A DNA stretch of 37,623 bases from NCBI GenBank assembly GCA_049644305.1, contig JBARRQ010000142.1, forward strand, positions 1 through 37,623. The letters run 5' to 3'. Below are positions 32,384-37,623 of the stretch, one piece after another. The translations under genes were made by a program, and so were the position numbers. The notes under the pieces were generated by a model. It had not been told where the DNA came from and did no database searches. It saw only the letters and a list, made by a program, of their open reading frames with translations. The stretch is from AC-32 sp049644305. Lineage in GTDB: Bacteria > Actinomycetota > Thermoleophilia > Gaiellales > Gaiellaceae. Within the stretch, counting starts at the first letter, position 1, and the number at the start of each line of letters is the position of its first letter.

Positions 32384-33211
32384 TTGCTGTTGCGGATTGG
32401 CTCGCGCGGCTCGCGCCTCGCGCTGACGCAGGCGGAGCTGGCGGCCTCGCGGCTGCGGCGGCCGGGGGTGGAGATCGCCCTGGTTCCGATCACGACTGCG
32501 GGCGACCGCGACCGCTCGAAGCCCTTTGGCGAAATCGGCTCCCGCGGGGTCTTCGTGAAGGAGATCGAGGAGGCGCTGCTCGCAGGGCGGGTCGACGTGG
32601 CGGTCCACTCCGCGAAGGACATGACCTCCAGCGACACGGAGGGCCTCGCGGTGGGCGCTTACCTGGAGCGGGAGGACCCTCGTGACGCGCTCTGCGGAGC
32701 TTCGGAGCTCCGGGCCGGGATGCGGGTCGGGACGGCGTCGATTCGGCGCCGCGCACAGCTGCTTGCGCTTGAGCCCGAACTGTCGATCGAGCCGCTGCGC
32801 GGCAACATCGACACGCGGCTCCGGAAACGAGGCGAGCGCGGGCTCGATGCGATCGTGCTCGCGTGTTGCGGGCTCGACCGGCTCGGCCTGTCGGCGGAGA
32901 TCGGGCGTCGCTTCTCGCCCGGCGAGCTGCTGCCCGAGGCGGGGCAGGGATCGCTCGCGCTGCAGGTGCGGGCAGGTGAGGAGGAGCGCGTCGCCGGGGC
33001 CGACGACGGCGAGACTCGCCGCCGCGTGGAGGCGGAACGCGCCTGCGTGTTCGCTCTCGGCGGCGGGTGCCTGGCGCCGGTCGCGGCCCACCACGACGGC
33101 GAGACGCTCACGGCGCTCGTCGCCGCGGAGGACGGAAGCTGGGTCGAGCGCCGGAGCGGTGACGATCCCGCCGCCCTGGCGGCCGAGCTCGCCGTGTTCG
33201 CAGGCGCGTGA
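32384..33211 (+). CDS. hemC: Porphobilinogen deaminase HemC
   Basis: A 275-residue hydroxymethylbilane synthase. It has RIGSRGSRLALTQAELA at the start, GDRDRSKPFGEIGSRGVFVKEIE, VAVHSAKDMTSSDTEGL with the catalytic Asp near 79, GTASIRRRAQLL, PLRGNIDTRLRK, EAGQGSLALQVR and GGGCLAPVAAH with cofactor-binding Cys229. It polymerises four porphobilinogens on the way to heme. The C-terminal domain is shorter than in E. coli but this is common in this lineage. The start is TTG 32384 next to the ccmD-like stop; TTG 32390 is also possible. The stop overlaps hemD as GTGA. Confidence 0.97.
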   Translation: MLLRIGSRGSRLALTQAELAASRLRRPGVEIALVPITTAGDRDRSKPFGEIGSRGVFVKEIEEALLAGRVDVAVHSAKDMTSSDTEGLAVGAYLEREDPRDALCGASELRAGMRVGTASIRRRAQLLALEPELSIEPLRGNIDTRLRKRGERGLDAIVLACCGLDRLGLSAEIGRRFSPGELLPEAGQGSLALQVRAGEEERVAGADDGETRRRVEAERACVFALGGGCLAPVAAHHDGETLTALVAAEDGSWVERRSGDDPAALAAELAVFAGA

Positions 33212-33837
33212 AGATCGTCGTCACGCGGCCGCGCGACCAGGCCGAGCCGCTGGTCATGCGGCTAGAGGCCCTCGGCCACGAAGTCGTCGTCTGTCCACTG
33301 ATCGAGATCGAGCCCACGGGACCCGCCGAAGTCGACGTCTCCGGCTACGACTGGGTCATCGTCACCAGCGCCAACGGAGCTCGTGAGCTGGCGCGGCGCA
33401 TGCGCGGACGCCCGGAGCGGATCGCCGCGATCGGTTCCGGCACCGCCGCCGCGCTTCCCGAGCCTCCGGATCTCGTCGCCTCGGTCTCGACCCAGGAAGG
33501 GCTACTGGGCGAGCTGCCGCGGCCCGCCGGCCGCGTTCTCTTCGTCGGCGCCGAGGGCGCCCGGCGTGTGCTCGTCGATGCGCTCGACGCCGACGTCGTC
33601 CCGCTCTATCGGACCAGGGAGCTGCGGCCGGCGGGATTCCCCGATGCCGACCTCGTCGTACTCGCCTCAACTTCCGCCGCGCGCGCCTACGCGGGCTTGG
33701 GCCGCTCGACGCCGGCGGTCTCAATTGGCCCGCAGACGACAGCCGCAGCCCAGAACGAAGGAATCGCCGTCGTCGCCGAGGCCTGGACGCAGGATCTGGA
33801 GGGCCTGGTCGCTGCTGTCACTCGGGCGTGTGCTTGA
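33208..33837 (+). CDS. hemD: Uroporphyrinogen-III synthase HemD
   Basis: A 209-residue protein that closes and inverts hydroxymethylbilane to uroporphyrinogen III. The family is weakly conserved; recognisable are IVVTRPRDQAEPLVMRLEALGHEVVVCPLIEI at the start, DWVIVTSANGARELARRM, AAIGSGTAAAL, VLFVGAEGARRVLVDAL, VPLYRT and VVLASTSAARAY. GTG 33208 overlaps the hemC stop. It sits directly in the ccmC-ccmD-hemC-hemD chain, coupling heme supply to cytochrome c maturation. The 3' end overlaps the convergent ZU5-like gene by 20 bases. Confidence 0.92.
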   Translation: MKIVVTRPRDQAEPLVMRLEALGHEVVVCPLIEIEPTGPAEVDVSGYDWVIVTSANGARELARRMRGRPERIAAIGSGTAAALPEPPDLVASVSTQEGLLGELPRPAGRVLFVGAEGARRVLVDALDADVVPLYRTRELRPAGFPDADLVVLASTSAARAYAGLGRSTPAVSIGPQTTAAAQNEGIAVVAEAWTQDLEGLVAAVTRACA

Positions 33838-35371
33838 GGTCGAGCGTCGTCGTCTCCGTCGGCGTGTACGTGACGTCCGAAACGGTGAACGAGGTCATCT
33901 GCTGATAGGTCTTCCGCGCATACACGGATCCGTGGAGGACGGACCAGCCGGTGATGCGGAACCGCTCGTACCCACCGCCGTTCAGCTCGCTTTGGTGGAG
34001 GTGGTAGAGGCTCGAGTTATAGAAGGATGTCTCGCCGCCGTCGGTGCCGCATGGCTTCCAAATGACCTTCTCCGCCGCAGAGCCAACCGAGATGTCCATC
34101 GTCACCGACGAGTCGTCGGGCGTGAGGTCGAGTCGCTCGACCGAGAAGGGATCGATCAGCCGAATTCCGTTCGCCTCAAGGTGCTTGCAGGGATTTGTGC
34201 CGGGCACGTCGGGGTGGCTGAGGTATTCCCACGTTAGGTAGTCCAGGGGCTGCGACGCCGGCGAGGGAACGACCTGGTCGATCGTCGAGCCGACGGCCTG
34301 GATGTGGAGCGAGAGAACGCGGACCTGGCTCGTGGACGTGGCGCCTCCTGCATCGGGGATGGTGGCGCTCACCTTGATCACGGTCTCGAAGTCGAGCTGG
34401 AAGCTGCCGCACTTTGTCGCGTCCTCGTTGGCGAGACCCTCGATCTCCTTGGCGGCCCGGGCGTCCTCCAAGAGGAGAGTAGCCCCACCCTGCGCCTGGC
34501 GCGCGTAGGCAAGAAGGTTGCGTAGCTCCTTGCCGACGTCGTGCTTCGTCTTGCAGCTCTCGTAAGACCGCTTGATCTGGTTCAGGAAGGCCTGCTTGAT
34601 CAGCTTCTTCGCGTGTGCCCGCTCCTCGGACATGAAGCTCTTGTCGCCGATCAGCTCGAAGCCGCGTTCCCAGCTGAGGTCGAGCGCGACCGCCTGTTGG
34701 AAAGCCGAGTCGCTCCCCTGCGCCTCGTTCAGCTTCGGCAGCAGCACGTTCTTGTAGAAGGAGATCTGCGTGTCGCGTACGGCCGGCAGGCCGCCGATCG
34801 GGCCCTGGTACGCGCCGCCCCCCGAGAAGTGGAGGATCGAGACGACTAGCTTCCCGGCCGCCTGTGCGACCCGGTAGCGCTGCGCGTACTTCCCGCTGCC
34901 GAACCAGGCAAGGCCGCTGACCGAGCCGGAGGCCCGTCCACCGGAGATCGTCAAAGTAGCGGGCTTTGCCAGCACGAGCCCCTCGGGGCCGAGTTGCGCG
35001 GCGGCGATCAGCTTGCCGCTCACGCCGCCGATCGCGACGACTGGTGTGAGCGTCACGGTCGTGTCGGCCGGAAGGGCGTTTGCAGCGATGGTCAGTGTGA
35101 GCTTGAGGCCGTGGGCCGCTGCGGCCGTTACCGTTCCTCCGGCGGCAACCGTCAGCGCCGCGCTCCTCCGCTTGCCCGAATCGAGTTTCAGTGAGACGTG
35201 GATCAGCGGGGACGGCTTGCAGACTCGCACCTTGCGCTTCTTCCCGTGCACGTTCTTGACCACGACCTTGCACTTCCCGGTCACGGCCGTGTCGTGCGCC
35301 TGGCTTCCGACCGCTGCTCCCCAAAGACAGATGGCTGCGACGATCGCCAGCGCTGTCGCTCTCCGCCTCAT
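33818..35371 (-). CDS. Secreted protein with ZU5-like domain, function unknown
   Basis: A 517-residue exported protein. The signal peptide (about 1-25) has an Arg-rich start and hydrophobic core. A basic segment with two Cys (34-51) precedes a ZU5-like beta domain (about 75-143) that ends AAQLGPEGLVLAKPATLTI. A helical charged region (195-330) and a Thr-rich beta C-terminal region follow. No catalytic motif was recognised. The ATG at 35371 has a strong ribosome site (GGGAGGGGAG) and a promoter with a perfect TTGACA -35 box, so it is probably well expressed. It might be a surface or envelope protein; no sorting signal is seen. Confidence 0.6.
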   Translation of the reverse strand: MRRRATALAIVAAICLWGAAVGSQAHDTAVTGKCKVVVKNVHGKKRKVRVCKPSPLIHVSLKLDSGKRRSAALTVAAGGTVTAAAAHGLKLTLTIAANALPADTTVTLTPVVAIGGVSGKLIAAAQLGPEGLVLAKPATLTISGGRASGSVSGLAWFGSGKYAQRYRVAQAAGKLVVSILHFSGGGAYQGPIGGLPAVRDTQISFYKNVLLPKLNEAQGSDSAFQQAVALDLSWERGFELIGDKSFMSEERAHAKKLIKQAFLNQIKRSYESCKTKHDVGKELRNLLAYARQAQGGATLLLEDARAAKEIEGLANEDATKCGSFQLDFETVIKVSATIPDAGGATSTSQVRVLSLHIQAVGSTIDQVVPSPASQPLDYLTWEYLSHPDVPGTNPCKHLEANGIRLIDPFSVERLDLTPDDSSVTMDISVGSAAEKVIWKPCGTDGGETSFYNSSLYHLHQSELNGGGYERFRITGWSVLHGSVYARKTYQQMTSFTVSDVTYTPTETTTLDLKHTPE

Positions 35372-35389
35372 CTCCCCTCCCTCAGGGGA

Positions 35390-35418
35390 GTGCTACTCCG
35401 TTTCGCAAAAACTGTCAA
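35390..35418 (-). promoter_or_regulatory. Housekeeping promoter of the ZU5-like gene (TTGACA-N17-TAGCAC)
   Basis: On the minus strand TTGACA (35418-35413), a 17-base spacer, then TAGCAC (35395-35390), followed by a leader with a strong ribosome site before ATG 35371. It is the best match to a housekeeping sigma promoter in the window, unlike the neighbouring leaderless boxes that lack a -35 signal. Confidence 0.6.
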
Positions 35419-35422
35419 GCAC

Positions 35423-35428
35423 TAGAGT
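35423..35428 (+). promoter_or_regulatory. Predicted -10 box (TAGAGT) of the SAM hydrolase gene
   Basis: TAGAGT, 6 bases, then GTG 35435, without a ribosome site. It is a leaderless arrangement, back to back with the ZU5-like gene promoter. Confidence 0.45.
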
Positions 35429-35434
35429 CCTGCC

Positions 35435-36241
35435 GTGTTCATCACCTTCCTCTCGGACTTCGGCCTCCAGGACGACTTCGTCGGGACGTGCCACGGCGTA
35501 ATGAAGCGAATAGCACCCGAGGCGGAGATCATCGACATCACACACGGCATACCGCCTCAGCACGTGCTCCAGGGCGCACTCGTCCTGTCCAACACGCTGC
35601 CGTACATGCCCGAAGGTGTCCACCTCGCTGTTGTCGACCCCGGCGTGGGCGGACACCGCAGGGCGCTGGCGCTGCGGACCGGCGAGGGTCGCCTCCTCGT
35701 CGGCCCGGACAACGGTCTCCTACTCCCAGCGGCCGACCGCCTCGGCGGGATTGAAGCCGCCCATGAGCTGGCGAACCCCGAGTACGCGCTCGACAGCGTC
35801 TCCCGCACGTTCCACGGCCGCGACCTCTTCTCGCCGGCCGCGGCACACCTCTCCCGCGGTGTCACGGTCGACAAGCTGGGGCCGCCCATCGACCCGCAGG
35901 CCCTGATTCGCATCGACGTGCCCGAGCCCGAGGTCGGCCAGAACCGAATCCGCGCGACGGTGCTCTACGTCGACCACTTCGGCAACGTGCAGCTCAACCT
36001 GAGGCGAGAGCACCTCGAGCAGGCGGATGTGCTCCCGGGCGTGAGGGTCGAGCTGGAGCTCGCGCTCGAGCGCTACTACGCCGTGGCGGCTCGCACGTTC
36101 GCGGACGCGCGGCCCGGGGACATCATCCTCTACGAGGACGCCTACCGGAACGTCGCGATCGCTCTCAGCGGCGGCAGCGCGGCAGAGACATTCGGGGCCG
36201 GCCCGGGCCAGGACGTGCGGATCAACCTGCGCGCGCCGTGA
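35435..36241 (+). CDS. S-adenosylmethionine hydrolase (SAM hydroxide adenosyltransferase, DUF62)
   Basis: A 268-residue DUF62 enzyme that cleaves SAM to adenosine and methionine with water. The N-terminal ITFLSDFGLQDDFVG and the conserved triad Asp68 (VVDPGVGG), Arg75 and His127 (FHGRDLFSPAAAHL) are intact. The C-terminal domain holds YVDHFGNVQLNL, typical of the hydrolase rather than the halogenases. The physiological role of this family is unclear; removing SAM or making adenosine are options. GTG 35435 follows a -10 box by 6 bases. The stop overlaps a SAM-dependent methyltransferase gene as GTGA. Confidence 0.95.
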   Translation: MFITFLSDFGLQDDFVGTCHGVMKRIAPEAEIIDITHGIPPQHVLQGALVLSNTLPYMPEGVHLAVVDPGVGGHRRALALRTGEGRLLVGPDNGLLLPAADRLGGIEAAHELANPEYALDSVSRTFHGRDLFSPAAAHLSRGVTVDKLGPPIDPQALIRIDVPEPEVGQNRIRATVLYVDHFGNVQLNLRREHLEQADVLPGVRVELELALERYYAVAARTFADARPGDIILYEDAYRNVAIALSGGSAAETFGAGPGQDVRINLRAP

Positions 36242-36879
36242 GCCTGCGGGATCTCGAGCGGCAGTTCGGCCGGCGGCTTGCGCGCGTGGCGACGAACGCC
36301 GTTGTCGCACGGCCGGGGCTCTGGCGGGCCTTTCGCGGGCCGATTCGCAAGCAGTTCGACCGGCTCGCGTCATCCTGGGACTCGATCCGCAGCCCCGATG
36401 CGCTCGCACCGCTGGAACGCGCCCTCGAGACCATCCCGAGCTCGCCGAGGCGCGTCCTCGACCTCGGAACCGGCACAGGGGCGGCAGCACTCGCGATCGC
36501 CCGCCGCTTCCCGGAGGCCGAGGTCGTCGGGGTCGACGTCTCCGGTCGCATGCTCGACGAAGCTCGCCGAAAGATGCCGCCGGAGCTCGCAGGCCGCGTC
36601 CGCTTCGAGCAGGCCGACGCCGAGCGCCTGCCGTACCCGGGGGAGACTTTCGATCTCGTCTCGCTCGCGAACATGATCCCGTTCTTCGACGAGCTCGCGC
36701 GTGTCACCGCGCCGGGCGGCTGGGTTGCCTTCACGTTCTCGGCTGGGCCCGAGACGCCGATCTGGGTGCCGCCAGAACGGCTCCGCTCGGAGCTCGTGCG
36801 CCGCGGTTTCGCGGATTTTGCGGAATTTCAGCAAGGCTCCGGGACCGCGGTTCTTGTCCGCAAGGGCGGCCGGAGCTAG
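36238..36879 (+). CDS. Class I SAM-dependent methyltransferase
   Basis: A 213-residue methyltransferase of the Methyltransf_11/UbiE-like group. Motif I is VLDLGTGTGAAALAIARRFP (about 73-92), motif II VVGVDVSGRMLDEAR, then FEQADAERLPYPGETFDLVSLANMIPFFDEL and VTAPGGWVAFTFS. The N-terminal 60 residues are helical. The methyl acceptor is unknown. Its start lies in the GTGA overlap with the SAM hydrolase gene, so the two are made from one message. A hairpin follows its stop. Confidence 0.9.
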   Translation: MSLRDLERQFGRRLARVATNAVVARPGLWRAFRGPIRKQFDRLASSWDSIRSPDALAPLERALETIPSSPRRVLDLGTGTGAAALAIARRFPEAEVVGVDVSGRMLDEARRKMPPELAGRVRFEQADAERLPYPGETFDLVSLANMIPFFDELARVTAPGGWVAFTFSAGPETPIWVPPERLRSELVRRGFADFAEFQQGSGTAVLVRKGGRS

Positions 36880-36880
36880 G

Positions 36881-36941
36881 CTGCGCGCAAAGGACGTTCG
36901 CGGCGCGGTAGCACCGGCCCGGACGTCCTTTATTTGCGCAG
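36881..36941 (+). terminator. Candidate hairpin terminator after the methyltransferase gene
   Basis: The arms CTGCGC...AAAGGACGT (36881-36897) and ACGTCCTTT...GCGCAG (36923-36941) are inverted. The inner AAAGGACGT/ACGTCCTTT 9-bp stem is perfect, with a 25-base loop that can fold further. CCTTTATTT follows the inner stem, so the structure is T-rich on one side. It separates the methyltransferase gene from tRNA-Phe. Confidence 0.45.
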
Positions 36942-36949
36942 GGCGCGGC

Positions 36950-36955
36950 TACACT
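36950..36955 (+). promoter_or_regulatory. Predicted -10 box (TACACT) of tRNA-Phe
   Basis: TACACT ends 10 bases before the mature 5' end of the tRNA. The spacing is plausible for a short leader removed by RNase P. No convincing -35 box was found. Confidence 0.4.
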
Positions 36956-36965
36956 GCCGCTGCGA

Positions 36966-37038
36966 GGCGAGGTAGCTCAGTTGGTAGAGCACACGGCTGA
37001 AAACCGTGGTGTCGCCGGTTCGATTCCGGCCCTCGCCA
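36966..37038 (+). tRNA. tRNA-Phe (anticodon GAA)
   Basis: A 73-base gene that folds as a cloverleaf: acceptor GGCGAGG with CCTCGCC, D-arm GCTC/GAGC, anticodon arm CACGG/CCGTG around loop CTGAAAA with anticodon GAA at 36999-37001, and T-arm GCCGG/CCGGC around TTCGATT. The discriminator base is A and the following bases are CC then T, so the CCA end is not encoded and is added later. The convergent response regulator gene stops 3 bases past the tRNA end. Confidence 0.97.
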
Positions 37039-37040
37039 CC

Positions 37041-37442
37041 TCACGCGCCGGCGCGAACCGTCGCGAGGCGATCGAGTAGCCCCTCGACGAGCTCGTTCTT
37101 CAGCAGCACCTCGTCGGCACCCGCCTCGCGGGCTGCTCGGTGGAGCGCCGGTGCTGCATCGCCGGTGAGCGCGATCAGACAGAGGCTGGGGTGGTCGCGG
37201 CGCAGCCGGGCGGCCGCCGTCACGCCGTCGAGCAGGGGCATGTGGAGGTCGATCACGATCGCGTCCGGCTCGAGGTCGTCGGCGAGCTCGATCGCCGCGA
37301 GCCCGTCGAACGCGGCGCCCACGACCGAGAGCTCCGGCTGCCGGTCGATCAGATTGCGGAGCGAGTCCAGGAACGCGTTGTCGTCGTCGGCGATCAGAAC
37401 ACGGATTCGGCTCTCGGGCCCCTCCGGCGAACGATTGTGCAT
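37041..37442 (-). CDS. Single-domain response regulator (CheY-like receiver)
   Basis: A 133-residue receiver domain without output domain. It has VLIADDDNAF (acidic cluster), the phospho-acceptor Asp in AIVIDLHMPLLDG, Thr in LIALTGD and Lys in VLLKNELVEGLLDRL. The usual Lys-Pro is Lys-Asn here. It probably relays phosphate or works by protein contact. It has no kinase neighbour. ATG 37442 is used; the first 13 residues are unlike a receiver, so an internal start is possible. The stop lies 3 bases from the tRNA-Phe gene, with little room for a terminator. Confidence 0.9.
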   Translation of the reverse strand: MHNRSPEGPESRIRVLIADDDNAFLDSLRNLIDRQPELSVVGAAFDGLAAIELADDLEPDAIVIDLHMPLLDGVTAAARLRRDHPSLCLIALTGDAAPALHRAAREAGADEVLLKNELVEGLLDRLATVRAGA

Positions 37443-37451
37443 GCGGAGACA

Positions 37452-37461
37452 AAGCTAGCCT
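37452..37461. promoter_or_regulatory. Overlapping divergent -10 boxes (regulator gene and arginase-family gene)
   Basis: Plus strand TAGCCT (37456-37461), 7 bases, GTG 37469. Minus strand TAGCTT (37457-37452), 9 bases, ATG 37442. The boxes share two bases around GCTAGC, so only one polymerase can load at a time. Both arrangements look leaderless. Confidence 0.5.
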
Positions 37462-37468
37462 TGCCTCG

Positions 37469-37623
37469 GTGGAGGCGCAACCACGTCCGGTCGCGATCAT
37501 CGGCGCGGCGCTCGACCTCGGTGCCGGGCGGCGTGGCGTCGACATGGGCCCGTCGGCCATTCGGTACGCGGGGCTCGATGCACGGATCGCCGGCCTCGGC
37601 CGCCGTTGCGAGGATTGGGGCAA
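37469..37623 (+). CDS. Arginase-family hydrolase, N-terminal fragment
   Basis: The first 51 residues are visible before the window ends. VAIIGAALDLGAGRRGVDMGPSAIRYAGL is the hallmark N-terminus of the ureohydrolase family (arginase, agmatinase, formimidoylglutamase). The manganese-binding motifs would lie further right, so the substrate is not decided; the RRGVDMGPSA form is most like arginase. GTG 37469 follows a -10 box by 7 bases, with no ribosome site. Confidence 0.82.
   Translation, partial: MEAQPRPVAIIGAALDLGAGRRGVDMGPSAIRYAGLDARIAGLGRRCEDWG

Overview
The window is high-GC DNA from an actinobacterium, most likely an uncultured soil member of the Thermoleophilia (Gaiellales or Solirubrobacterales relatives). 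This placement is inferred from gene content and style: many GTG/TTG starts, 4-base GTGA/ATGA overlaps, start codons directly behind a TANNNT box without a Shine-Dalgarno sequence, a DUF2203 protein, a TreT-type trehalose synthase, a system I cytochrome c maturation set and a cyclase-ATPase-TPR regulator. I count 37 protein genes (two cut by the window ends) and one tRNA-Phe. No stretch over 300 bases lacks a gene.

Layout. 1-3202 (minus): PIG-V-like mannosyltransferase, periplasmic-binding lipoprotein, HAD hydrolase and a CPBP protease, overlapping by 4, 14 and 4 bases. 3222-6645 (plus): DUF2203 protein, MscS channel, class A penicillin-binding protein. 6670-10264 (minus): envelope glycosylation block of GT2 and GT4 glycosyltransferases and a DUF2079 membrane protein. 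10307-14285: moeA convergent with a sortase/M28-like peptidase pair. 14315-17741: response regulator, sensor kinase, HtrA protease. 17826-21085: RsbW-like kinase, treT and an otsA-like gene (stress and trehalose). 21109-24642: a 1177-aa cyclase/ATPase/TPR regulator. 24667-28588: a six-gene overlapping chain moaC-mogA-ubiA-hydrolase-ccmA-ccmB. 28578-31471 (minus): ccmF and a homocysteine methyltransferase-like gene. 31518-33837: ccmC, a short ccmD-like gene, hemC, hemD. 33818-37623: secreted ZU5-like protein, SAM hydrolase with a methyltransferase, tRNA-Phe, a single-domain response regulator and the start of an arginase-family gene.

Functional themes. Heme synthesis (hemCD) sits with heme delivery to cytochrome c (ccmA, B, C, D, F), next to molybdenum cofactor genes (moaC, mogA; moeA further off) and a UbiA prenyltransferase. 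This suggests a respiratory block. The left half concerns the cell envelope: peptidoglycan synthesis, polyprenyl-linked sugar transfer, sortase and HtrA quality control under a two-component system.

The most unusual signal is a pair of related palindromic elements, 169 bp at 11500-11668 and 59 bp at 16461-16519. Both are bounded by CTAG, and each CTAG supplies or regenerates a TAG stop codon. They look like a small non-autonomous mobile element in full and internally deleted forms. Other points are a recurring leaderless promoter architecture, a SigB-like promoter before the RsbW-like gene, an M28-type domain lacking its catalytic glutamates, and a CcmC whose WWD motif lacks the aspartate.
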